A DNA stretch of 64,000 nt from Lentisphaerota bacterium (GTDB taxonomy: Bacteria > Verrucomicrobiota > Lentisphaeria > Victivallales > Victivallaceae): positions 1 to 64,000 of the forward strand of contig JAAEMX010000452.1 in NCBI GenBank assembly GCA_024225035.1, read 5' to 3'. Below are positions 55,018-63,328 of this stretch, piece by piece (position 1 is the first letter of the stretch; the number at the start of each line of letters is the position of its first letter). The notes below the pieces were generated by a model. The model was not told where the DNA came from. It did no database searches and saw only the letters and a list, made by a program, of their open reading frames with translations. A program made the translations under genes and the position numbers.

Positions 55018-55258
55018 AATTGCTTCTCCGGCTTATTTTAAAATTCTTAATTAAATTATACTAGTTAAGGACTTTATTACTCTCACCCGTTCCTTATCGG
55101 TAGAAGGTAAAAACTCCCTTAATACAAATAACGAAATATACAATAATTTCTGAATTTTACCAATCACCATGCAAAAAAGTTGAATGTTACATCGTTCCGT
55201 ACTATATTCGTTTGTTGTATTTATATTAGTATTAACCATGTACCACGAGGTAATATAC

Positions 55259-55966
55259 ATGAAAAGTATACGGCGTTCCAAGCATCCTGCTCACAAGGAC
55301 TTTGCGGGTATGGATGACTTCACACGGGAGGAGACCTGGAGGATTTTCCGCATAATGGCTGAATTTGTTGAATCTTTTGAGACCATGTCTCAGCATGGCC
55401 CATTGGTGACAGTATTCGGTTCTGCCAGAACAAAACCGGAATCGTCGGAATATCAAGAAGCCGAAAAAATGGGTCGCCTGCTTGCTGAAAGCGGTTATGG
55501 CGTTGTCAGCGGCGGCGGTGAAGGCATTATGGGAGCGGCTAATCGCGGCGCTTTCAATGCCGGCGGTGAGTCTATTGGCCTAAATATTGAGCTGCCAATG
55601 GAACAGTCCCCTAATGATTTTCAGACCCAGAGTTTATTTTTCAGGTACTTCTTTATCAGAAAAGTGTGTTTCCTGAAATATTCTCTTGGCGTAGTGGTTT
55701 TCCCGGGAGGCTATGGCACTCTCGATGAACTGTTTGAAGCAATGACTCTTGTTCAGACCGAAAAAATCAACCGCATTCCGATTGTTGTTGTCGGTGAAGG
55801 TTTCTGGGATGATTTAGGTAAATGGTTTAAGCATACTTTGGTAAAAGAAGGTATGATTGACAAGCCTGATTTGAACTTGTTTAAAGTTGTTCCTGATGCT
55901 GAAGGCGCGATGAAGTACTTGCAGGAATGTCACCGTTACGGCATCCAGTTTACAGTTAAAGAATAA
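55259..55966 (+). CDS. LOG family protein (Rossmann-fold nucleotide-binding)
   Basis: 235 residues. The LOG motif PGGYGTLDELFEA is present, with VFGSARTK at the N-terminal nucleotide site and YGVVSGGGEGIMGAANRGA. Family members are cytokinin-riboside-monophosphate phosphoribohydrolases or related nucleotide hydrolases. In bacteria the physiological role is often unclear. The ATG at 55259 follows GAGGT; an upstream in-frame ATG would add a hydrophobic stretch that I judge not translated. A terminator follows. Confidence 0.9.
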   Translation: MKSIRRSKHPAHKDFAGMDDFTREETWRIFRIMAEFVESFETMSQHGPLVTVFGSARTKPESSEYQEAEKMGRLLAESGYGVVSGGGEGIMGAANRGAFNAGGESIGLNIELPMEQSPNDFQTQSLFFRYFFIRKVCFLKYSLGVVVFPGGYGTLDELFEAMTLVQTEKINRIPIVVVGEGFWDDLGKWFKHTLVKEGMIDKPDLNLFKVVPDAEGAMKYLQECHRYGIQFTVKE

Positions 55967-55987
55967 ATTTTCTTTAAATGATATTCT

Positions 55988-56020
55988 AAACGGCTGCGTT
56001 TTATGGCGCAGCCGTTTTTT
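55988..56020 (+). terminator. Rho-independent terminator of the LOG gene
   Basis: CGGCTGCG pairs with CGCAGCCG around an 8-base loop, followed by six T residues. Confidence 0.93.
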
Positions 56021-56155
56021 ATTTTGGCTGAGAATAGCACTGGTTTTTACAGCTCTTGAACAGCAATAAAATTTATTTGAAAGAAGAGTTTTTTCTAAAA
56101 GTAAAGCTTGCTTATTTGATTTATTATATTATATTCTGCTTCTCACTTGATTGCC

Positions 56156-56245
56156 GGAGAGATGGCCGAGTGGACGAAGGCGCAGCATTGGAAATGCTGT
56201 GTGGGGGCAACTCCACCGAGGGTTCGAATCCCTCTCTCTCCGCCA
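56156..56245 (+). tRNA. tRNA-Ser (anticodon GGA)
   Basis: A class II tRNA with acceptor GGAGAGA/TCTCTCC, anticodon stem CAGCA/TGCTG around the loop TTGGAAA (anticodon GGA), the long variable arm expected for serine, T arm GAGGG/CCCTC with TTCGAAT, discriminator G and encoded CCA. It reads UCC and UCU codons. Confidence 0.97.
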
Positions 56246-56253
56246 TTTTGTCC

Positions 56254-57654
56254 TCATGTAGAGCCTAATTCATTTGCTTCCGCTATTTTCCCTTCGTCTA
56301 TTATTGATACATCAAGGTGTTGAAAGGCAAACTTGATTGAGTTATCCTCAAATCTTTCTGTAATTTGTTCACGAACCTTACTTTGAGTGCTCACACGGTT
56401 CCAAACACTTTTAATCCAGAGCCGCAATGAGAATACCATTGAGTGCTCACCTAACTCCATAAGAATTACAGCAGGTGCCGGTTTGGCTACCACTTTTTCA
56501 ACCGAATTTGCGGATTCAAGCAGCAATTCCTTTACTTGCTTGATCTCTTCTCCATAGTTGACTAAGACCTTAACGTCGCAACGGATATTATTTTTGTTCC
56601 TGGACCAATTCTTTACATCGCTTGACAATATCTGAGAATTTGGAATAGTGATTAAGGTATTTTCGAAAGTACGCAACACTGTTGAACGGATATTGACTTT
56701 AATGATAATACCACTGAGGTTTTTGAGTTCAATAAAGTCTCCCGGGCGCAATTCCTTTCCAAAAACCAAAATCAAACCACTGATAAAGTTTTCAACAATG
56801 TGCTGCAAGGCAAAGCCGATACCTACACTCATACCGCCTAATACAACCATGATACTGGTGTAGTTTACGCCAATTATTTTAAGCACGAACAGGACGTACA
56901 AAGCCCACAATAAATAAGTAATTATGGTGCCCAGAGGATGTTGAATCTCGTGAGTCTCTTTATCTTTCTTCAAGCTGCATATGTAATTGACTCCATAAAC
57001 ACATGCTCGAACGATAAAAAATAGTATTATCGACTCTATCACTTCCATCAAACTGACGGCGATTCCTTCCCATGCTACCTCTGTATAAATATATCGGTTT
57101 AACAGGTTCTGCACATGAAAAAGATCGGCAATCAAATAAGTAAAAAAGCCTATGAGTAATATCCATATCATCGGAATGCCGAAAATTACTAAGGATAATA
57201 CTGTACCCGAGTAGTTATTATCATTCTTTACACATCTATTGGACAGTTTAGTAAATGCAATTCCCAGCAAGACACCAGCAAATGCCAGAAATGCTACCAA
57301 GGTTAAAACAACCACGAAATAGTAGAATCCGAAGATAATTAGCAATAAGCCTGAAAGACAAAATAAAAGAATCAGCACGGTGAGGTTTTTATCGAAAGCT
57401 GAATATTTCTTTTTTAATTTTCCTAAAAGTATAATGCTTGCTATTGCCAATGCCGGTAACAGGAAAACGACAATCAACGGCCCATCTATTCCAGCAAATC
57501 GCAAAAACATCGCTACTGCATAAAGTCCCCAGAAGGCGGTATAAGGTTGAGGTAAATTATTTGACTGTTCGCTTCTTCTTACGACCCAGCTGAACTCTAA
57601 GATTCCCATGCTCACAGCAAGTAGTCCTGTCATTTCAAAAAACTGAAACTCCAA
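56254..57654 (-). CDS. MscS-type mechanosensitive channel domain protein
   Basis: 466 residues with about eight membrane helices and, from about 260, the MscS pore and beta domains: GGMSVGIGFALQHIVENFISGLILVFGKELRPGD, then IKVNIRSTVLRTFENTLITIPNS. It is a tension-gated channel. The start is uncertain: a TTG at 57654 has no ribosome site, and an ATG at 57633 lies one base after the upstream gene's stop (TGAAATG), which would suit reinitiation. The 20-base overlap and weak start suggest the two genes are, or were, one large channel. Confidence 0.85.
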   Translation of the reverse strand: MEFQFFEMTGLLAVSMGILEFSWVVRRSEQSNNLPQPYTAFWGLYAVAMFLRFAGIDGPLIVVFLLPALAIASIILLGKLKKKYSAFDKNLTVLILLFCLSGLLLIIFGFYYFVVVLTLVAFLAFAGVLLGIAFTKLSNRCVKNDNNYSGTVLSLVIFGIPMIWILLIGFFTYLIADLFHVQNLLNRYIYTEVAWEGIAVSLMEVIESIILFFIVRACVYGVNYICSLKKDKETHEIQHPLGTIITYLLWALYVLFVLKIIGVNYTSIMVVLGGMSVGIGFALQHIVENFISGLILVFGKELRPGDFIELKNLSGIIIKVNIRSTVLRTFENTLITIPNSQILSSDVKNWSRNKNNIRCDVKVLVNYGEEIKQVKELLLESANSVEKVVAKPAPAVILMELGEHSMVFSLRLWIKSVWNRVSTQSKVREQITERFEDNSIKFAFQHLDVSIIDEGKIAEANELGST

Positions 57655-58555
57655 AGGGGGACATATATAGTTTAGAAGCTAAAATAACTAATCCTGTAAG
57701 TGTTAAGAAAATACTGCGAGATATAAGTCGACGATTGTCATTAGCTTTAAAGAATGCGGGAGATATGCGTTTGAGAATAATTCTTTTAAGAATGAAACTA
57801 AGCGGCAGTACTACAAAAATCAATGAACACAACAAAATCAGCCATTCTGACAGGTTGTTGGGTGATTGCAGCGAAAAACTATGCCTGATATTTTCAAAAC
57901 TGACATAAAGCGAGGAGGTAAATACAATTTTCCAAAAAAAACTATTATATAAAGGGGTTTCCTGAACGAACGGGAGGTTCTGGTATTTGTTCTCAACGAG
58001 CCTTTCTGCGGTATCAAGGCGCTCCTGATATAAACTATTAAGTTCAGTTAGCCGCTTATGATATTTTTCTAAATTTTGTTTCCTGTCTTTGATGATTTGC
58101 AGACTGCTTTCAAGCGCAATTATTTGTTTCTGAAAATCACAGTTTAAATGTTCACGGCTCTGAATGTTCCTAAGTTTCTGCAAGCATCGTCCTATACCTT
58201 TCTGGTAATAACTCAGCATATCAATATTTTCGTTGAGGGAAATCAGAGTTGTTGAATATGAGCCTTGCAGGTCAAGCATTAGCTGATATATCAGACTGGC
58301 TTTAAAGATATTATTTTCATTTACATAAAATATATATTCAGTATTTTTGAATTTTTTTTGATAGCTGTTTATTTTTGATTCTAAGGGGGAGAGTTTTGCA
58401 TCATACTCCTGCTCAAGTTTCACACCAAATTCTCTCGCTCCCTTGACGTAAGATTTTGTTACCTTTAGTAGTATTTTATTCTCAGGAGCATTAGCTGAAA
58501 TATTCCCTGCGACACAAAAACAAACGAACAAGCAGCATAAAAATGTTTTTCCCAT
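57635..58555 (-). CDS. Coiled-coil membrane protein, probable N-terminal part of the MscS channel
   Basis: 306 residues: a signal peptide (to about 22), a long coiled coil rich in K, Q, L and E (about 35-190, e.g. LNSLYQERLDTAERLVENKYQ), then two or three membrane helices (about 205-300). Large MscK-like channels have precisely this layout in front of an MscS domain, and the MscS protein follows in the +1-shifted frame with 20 bases overlap. It may be a separate periplasmic subunit, or the N-terminal part of a frame-split channel. Confidence 0.75.
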   Translation of the reverse strand: MGKTFLCCLFVCFCVAGNISANAPENKILLKVTKSYVKGAREFGVKLEQEYDAKLSPLESKINSYQKKFKNTEYIFYVNENNIFKASLIYQLMLDLQGSYSTTLISLNENIDMLSYYQKGIGRCLQKLRNIQSREHLNCDFQKQIIALESSLQIIKDRKQNLEKYHKRLTELNSLYQERLDTAERLVENKYQNLPFVQETPLYNSFFWKIVFTSSLYVSFENIRHSFSLQSPNNLSEWLILLCSLIFVVLPLSFILKRIILKRISPAFFKANDNRRLISRSIFLTLTGLVILASKLYMSPFGVSVF

Positions 58556-58695
58556 AACCCCAAGACCTCGGCATTGCCGCGTATATTAAAAAATTAACAA
58601 TTATTCAATTCATAATATATGGCGGCAATGAATAAAAAACAAATAATCATTTATATAGCAAATTAATATATTGTCCTTTGTTGTTATAATAGTAA

Positions 58696-58739
58696 CTGGG
58701 CTTTGGCAAAACGTGTTTGTTAGTTTTGCTAAAGCCCAG
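58696..58739 (-). terminator. Long hairpin after the GH42-type gene
   Basis: A 17-bp stem (CTGGGCTTTGGCAAAAC with GTTTTGCTAAAGCCCAG, one mismatch or wobble pair) lies 43 bases past the stop at 58782. No U-run follows on the minus strand, so termination is uncertain. Confidence 0.55.
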
Positions 58740-58781
58740 AGTTTTCAATGTATTGAGTAGTGGTTTATCTCACCATCATTG

Positions 58782-60500
58782 TTAGAATCTCATATCAGTC
58801 AATTCCTGCAGATCAGCTTTTGACTCAACTCTGACTGGGTGGTGTGCCAGCCAGTTGAAGATATTCAGCAGGAGCTGAGCGTTATCTCCCTTGCAAAAGT
58901 AGTCCGGCTTCATCCATCTGGCATTGCCCAATATTACTACTCGCCCCTTTCCATACTCAAGTGCAACCATGACAGGGGTTCTCGGGCGGTTTGCGTTTTT
59001 GCCTGCTTTTACAAGCACTTTGGCTTTGGGGTTTTTCACTTTCAGCATGGACATGCCGCGTGACTGGAACACTTTGACGCCTTTAGTAATTTCGTTTTTC
59101 GCAATATCAGTGAAGATTGGAAATTCCGGGACGAAACCGTGTTCCTGGGTATCACGGATATTAGTATTGGTGTAATTTACACCAAAAGCACGAGGTAATG
59201 ATTTCAGCCGGTTATTAGAATACCAGCCGTGTGGTCCTACGTAGAAGTTTGCGGCCAGTAAAAGGCTTCCTCCTTCTCTGACATATTTTTCCAAAGCTTT
59301 TTGGACTTTTTTCGGGTACTTGATTTGGTTCAAGTTATTTCCCATAAAAGTCACAATCTGGTAATCTGATAATTTTTCAAATTTACTTTCTTTGTTGAAA
59401 GTCTCCATTTCAGTATTTAACTCATTCATCCCTATACCGAACTCAAAACCGAACTTTTCAAGCATATTAACAGCAGTAAGCATTCTTGTCCTGCCCATTA
59501 CTGCTCCTCTTGAGCCAATCAATACTTTTACATCTCCCTTTGGAGAAGGTCGCCACATATTGACGAATTTTTGTTGTTTTGAACTTAGTTTTTGAAGTTT
59601 AGTCGGTTTCAATTTTTTGTCTTCGACCAGATATATTCCTGGCTCGTGGCTTTTGGCTGAAACAGATATTCCTTTTTTAATTTTATCGGCTGAAATATTA
59701 TCAGTAACTACTTTGTCTTTTACAACATTGACTATTCTGTAATTGCCGTCCGGAATATTTTTACATGCGACATTGAGTTTGCGATCTCCACCGCCCCAGT
59801 TGAAGATGTACCATGCATATCTGCCATTGCGACCAAGCACATGTGTTTCAATAAATTCAGCTGGCTTATCGGAAGAAATGTGCAAGGATTTCTCAATATT
59901 GTTTGAATCGATTATTTGATTCATTAATTTGGTTGTCGCTGTATAATCAAGTTCACATCCAATATAGTAAACTTTTCCTCTGCCGTAATTATTCACAGTT
60001 ACAGCGGCTTTGCCGTCTGCATAGGTCGCAATGACTTTTGCTGTGCCAGGAATAACTTCAATACCAAATAAGCTGGCAAACTCGCTTTTTACAGTTTTTG
60101 TGTTCTTCAAGTCGAGAGTTTTTGACGAAACAACTAGTGATTTGGTTATGGCTGCTCCGAGGCTAGCTCCCAGAAATGCAGGAGTTTTGATTGGCTTATT
60201 GAATTCATCTTCAACCTTCAGAGAGTCATAGTTTACAACCAAAACACCGCCGCCTTTAGCAAACTTATCAAGCTGCTCAACAGTTCCTTTCTGAACTCTA
60301 TTATTACCGGTCAAAATAAATAGCTGATACTTACTTAAGCCTTTTCTCAAAAGTATATCATTACTGAGGACATCTACATCCAGCTGCCTGAATATTGCAG
60401 GGCAATAAAAATCCATTATGTCAGCTAATAATGGTGCTTTAAGCCACTGATTTCTCTTTTTATACATATGGGCACGCCCCGACTCAAAGGGGTACAGCAT
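58782..60500 (-). CDS. GH42-type trimerisation/GATase-like domain protein, apparently lacking its N-terminus
   Basis: 572 residues. The N-terminal part (MLYPFESGRAH..., then a helix and GLSKYQLFILTGNN, FAKGGGVLVVNYDS) resembles the trimerisation (class-I-GATase-like) domain that follows the catalytic barrel in GH42-type glycosidases, and a second similar domain lies at about 325-560 (YVREGGSLLLAANFYVGP; GKGRVVILGNARWM). No glycosidase barrel is present. The frame stays open for 28 codons upstream of the ATG (to 60584), with protein-like codons (PFGEIILPRPRLKAKTA) but no ATG, GTG, TTG or ribosome site, so a 5' truncation (pseudogene) is likely. Function unknown. Confidence 0.6.
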   Translation of the reverse strand: MLYPFESGRAHMYKKRNQWLKAPLLADIMDFYCPAIFRQLDVDVLSNDILLRKGLSKYQLFILTGNNRVQKGTVEQLDKFAKGGGVLVVNYDSLKVEDEFNKPIKTPAFLGASLGAAITKSLVVSSKTLDLKNTKTVKSEFASLFGIEVIPGTAKVIATYADGKAAVTVNNYGRGKVYYIGCELDYTATTKLMNQIIDSNNIEKSLHISSDKPAEFIETHVLGRNGRYAWYIFNWGGGDRKLNVACKNIPDGNYRIVNVVKDKVVTDNISADKIKKGISVSAKSHEPGIYLVEDKKLKPTKLQKLSSKQQKFVNMWRPSPKGDVKVLIGSRGAVMGRTRMLTAVNMLEKFGFEFGIGMNELNTEMETFNKESKFEKLSDYQIVTFMGNNLNQIKYPKKVQKALEKYVREGGSLLLAANFYVGPHGWYSNNRLKSLPRAFGVNYTNTNIRDTQEHGFVPEFPIFTDIAKNEITKGVKVFQSRGMSMLKVKNPKAKVLVKAGKNANRPRTPVMVALEYGKGRVVILGNARWMKPDYFCKGDNAQLLLNIFNWLAHHPVRVESKADLQELTDMRF

Positions 60501-60609
60501 TGCGGTTTTAGCTTTAAGCCTTGGACGTGGGAGAATGATTTCTCCAAAAGGGGGCTGAATTATATATATGTACTTGATGGGATTTTATTAATATTGATTT
60601 GGGGTTGGT

Positions 60610-61662
60610 ATGAATATCTTGTTGACTCGTTTGCAGAATATTGGTGATATGATGGCCTTTATTCCAGCTCTTCGACTGTTACGTGAGTCTTTTCCTGATG
60701 CGAAGATAACTATGTTATGTAAACATGCGGGAGGAGTAGAACTTATAAAAAATTGTCCATATTATGATGATATTATTATCGTTAATAACAGATCCTTAAA
60801 AGAGAAATTAAGGCTGATAAAGGAATTCCGGAAACGTCGGCTTGATTATTTTATTATATCTCCTCAGGATCAAGGCAGAGTGCCTTGGGCTCTGATGGGC
60901 GGAGCTAAAAAAATAATTGCGTATAAAAGCGTTGAGTTTTGCGGGAAAGATAAAAAAGAAAAGTTGCCGTTTTTTATAAGCATTGATCCTGACTTTAACC
61001 CCGAAAGAACTGAGACGGAAAACTGTATAAATTTGATAAAGGCATGCATAGAAGATGCCAAATGTAAATTGCCAGACAAAATTGACATGTCGCTTGAATA
61101 CAGCTGGATCAAAGATGAAAGTCAAAATAGTGCAAATCAGCTTCTCCGCTGCAGTTCTGTAAAATCTGGAAAATATGTTGTGGTAGCACCGTTTTCGGCA
61201 AAGTGTGACTCCAGAAACTGGGAGATGAAAAATTGGACAGAAATTGTTCATTGGATTAACAATGAGCTCGATTGTGACGTAGCGATAATTGGCGGTGAAC
61301 AGGAATCTTTGCTGGCAAAGAAGTTAATTTCCCAAGTTGGTGGAAATTATCTCAAGGACTTTTGTGGCAAGTCATCTCTGGATGAAAGCTTTGCTGTATT
61401 GAAGCAGGCAAAAGGTTTTATTGGTCTGGACTCAGGGCCGGCATTCATGGCAACTGCTGCTCCTATACCAGCAGTTGTTCTTTACGGTTCTGGAGATATT
61501 GAGCGTTGGACTCCCCCGGAAACCAGAGCGCCACGGATTAATATATATCACAAGCAGGATTGCGCGCCGTGCAGGTATAAGGTTTGCCCCAACGAATCGA
61601 AATGCATGAAAGCCATTTCTGTTCAGGAAGTAAAAGCTGCCTTTGAGAAAGTTATTGCATGA
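60610..61662 (+). CDS. Glycosyltransferase family 9 (heptosyltransferase-like)
   Basis: 350 residues. The N-terminal acceptor region (LLTRLQNIGDMMAFIPALRLLRESFP) and the C-terminal donor region with GLDSGPAFMATAAPIPAVVLYGSGDIERWTP and DCAPCRYKVCPN match ADP-heptose:LPS heptosyltransferases (RfaF/WaaF class). It adds heptose to the inner core of lipopolysaccharide. The gene is preceded by GGGGTTGG. No other LPS core genes are adjacent, so the heptose acceptor is inferred. Confidence 0.88.
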   Translation: MNILLTRLQNIGDMMAFIPALRLLRESFPDAKITMLCKHAGGVELIKNCPYYDDIIIVNNRSLKEKLRLIKEFRKRRLDYFIISPQDQGRVPWALMGGAKKIIAYKSVEFCGKDKKEKLPFFISIDPDFNPERTETENCINLIKACIEDAKCKLPDKIDMSLEYSWIKDESQNSANQLLRCSSVKSGKYVVVAPFSAKCDSRNWEMKNWTEIVHWINNELDCDVAIIGGEQESLLAKKLISQVGGNYLKDFCGKSSLDESFAVLKQAKGFIGLDSGPAFMATAAPIPAVVLYGSGDIERWTPPETRAPRINIYHKQDCAPCRYKVCPNESKCMKAISVQEVKAAFEKVIA

Positions 61663-61669
61663 GAAAAGA

Positions 61670-62251
61670 CTAATCCAGTTTGATCTGGAAGCCCTTTAAT
61701 AATGAAATGGCTTCCGGAAGCGAGAATTTGGCTCCGGTGATTTTATTAATTAATGGATTTATTTCATAATTTTGAGCACCGGAAAGATTTGCCTTTTCCA
61801 GATTTGCGTCCTGAAATTTTGTGTGCGACAGGTCGACATTTTTTAGATTTGCGTTCTTAAGGTTTGTTTTGATAAAGTCACATTCCAGTATTTGACAGTC
61901 TTTAAAACAGCTGCCATGCAAATCGAGTTCAAAAAAACTACAGGTTTGGAGTTTGCTGTTATTGAATTTAATATCCAGAGAAAAAGTGTCGACTTGACAG
62001 AAGCTGATGCCCATTATCTTGCAGCTTTTGAACTCTACAGTTCTGAAGCTTGTGTTTAAGACTTTAATCAAGCTGAAGTTGCAATTTTTAAAAATACAGT
62101 CTTCAAAAACTGTATTTGTCAAATTACTCTCAGAAAAATCACAATTGCTGAATGTGCACCCATAGAATTCTTTTTCAATCAGTATGGCTTTTGTTGCATC
62201 AATTTTTTTGAACACCTGATCTTCATAAAAGCTGTCATCAAAGTTGGTCAT
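61670..62251 (-). CDS. Pentapeptide-repeat protein
   Basis: 193 residues built from repeats of the A/S/C-x-L/F-x-x pattern (e.g. FSNCDFSESNLTNTVFEDCIFKNCNF and LKNANLKNVDLSHTKFQDANLEKANLSGA). These form a right-handed quadrilateral beta helix. Functions in other bacteria range from DNA-gyrase protection to toxin or regulator roles; none can be assigned here. No signal peptide. It is convergent with the heptosyltransferase gene. Confidence 0.9.
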   Translation of the reverse strand: MTNFDDSFYEDQVFKKIDATKAILIEKEFYGCTFSNCDFSESNLTNTVFEDCIFKNCNFSLIKVLNTSFRTVEFKSCKIMGISFCQVDTFSLDIKFNNSKLQTCSFFELDLHGSCFKDCQILECDFIKTNLKNANLKNVDLSHTKFQDANLEKANLSGAQNYEINPLINKITGAKFSLPEAISLLKGFQIKLD

Positions 62252-62268
62252 TTTTACACGTCCGGACA

Positions 62269-62300
62269 GTTGACTCTTTTATTTTACAAAAAGAATCAAC
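62269..62300 (-). terminator. Hairpin downstream of prmA
   Basis: GTTGACTCTTTT and AAAAGAATCAAC form a 12-bp stem with one C-A mismatch over an 8-base loop. It lies about 30 bases past the prmA stop on the minus strand. No clear U-run follows. Confidence 0.45.
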
Positions 62301-62330
62301 GTTATTTATTTAAATATTTTATGGTAGTGG

Positions 62331-63230
62331 TTATGCCTTTTCAAAAAGACCGCTGGTCCACTCTTTTTCAGTGAAGCTGTCAAGAAGCTTCATCCCTTTT
62401 TCACAGAATTCTGTAGCGGTTTCTTCAAAGTCTTCAGAAAGAATTCCTGCAAGAATAAGCTTTCCGCCCGGCCTGACGAATGACAGTATATGTTCGCTGT
62501 TTGCCCGCAGGATATGTCCCAGAATATTAGCTGCTACCAAATCATAACCACCTTTTATCGGAATGAATTTTGCGACATCAGCTACTTGTGGAGAGACCTT
62601 TTCTGGAAGGACATTATTTTTTTCAAGATTTTCCTTTGCGATTCTTATTGCATCGGGATCAATATCAAAGGCATCAATTTTCTCAAGCCCCAGTTTTGCT
62701 GCAGTTATAGAAAGGATTCCGGAGCCGCAGCCGGCATCGAGAAAAGACTTGGTTCCTTTGACACATGAAATCTTATCAATCATCTTCAAGCAATATGCTG
62801 TGGTTGCATGTTGCCCGGTGCCAAAACTCATGCCGGGGTCAATTTCCACCACAGTCTGGCGGGAAGCTGCATTATAGTCAAGCCAACTTGGCTTAATAAT
62901 CAGCCGTTCAGAAATATGAAGAACATTAAAGTATTTTTTCCAGGCTTCTGCCCAGTCTTCTTTTTTCATAGTGAAATTTTCTACAGCAGTGATTTTTACC
63001 CCCATGCATTCCCAGTCCTTGAGGTTTTCTTTGATCCGGGTTGCCGCATTTTGCGCAGCGTCAGATGTTTCAAAGTATAAAGTGTGAAAAGCTATAGTCT
63101 CAAGGCGGTCCTGCCAACTGCTGAAGTCGTAGCCTAACGCTGTCAAAAATTCAGCAGTAATTTCAGGGCTTGACGAATCATCACGCAGTTTACAGCAAAA
63201 TATCAGGTCGTCTTTCATTGTGTTTCCCAT
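62331..63230 (-). CDS. prmA: Ribosomal protein L11 methyltransferase
   Basis: 299 residues. PrmA trimethylates residues of ribosomal protein L11 with S-adenosylmethionine. The C-terminal Rossmann domain has SFLDAGCGSGILSITAAKLG, LDPGM-like EIDPGMSFGTGQHATT and DLVAANILGHIL, and the N-terminal L11-binding domain is present. The start may be the ATG at 63218 (GGGAAACACA upstream) rather than the first ATG. It is divergent from guaA. Confidence 0.93.
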   Translation of the reverse strand: MGNTMKDDLIFCCKLRDDSSSPEITAEFLTALGYDFSSWQDRLETIAFHTLYFETSDAAQNAATRIKENLKDWECMGVKITAVENFTMKKEDWAEAWKKYFNVLHISERLIIKPSWLDYNAASRQTVVEIDPGMSFGTGQHATTAYCLKMIDKISCVKGTKSFLDAGCGSGILSITAAKLGLEKIDAFDIDPDAIRIAKENLEKNNVLPEKVSPQVADVAKFIPIKGGYDLVAANILGHILRANSEHILSFVRPGGKLILAGILSEDFEETATEFCEKGMKLLDSFTEKEWTSGLFEKA

Positions 63231-63328
63231 TTTTATTATCAGAAATTCCTCATCTGCTATTTAAATATCATGAAATTAAACTATTATTAATGACGAAAAT
63301 GAAACAATTCAAACAGGATTCGAAAAAT

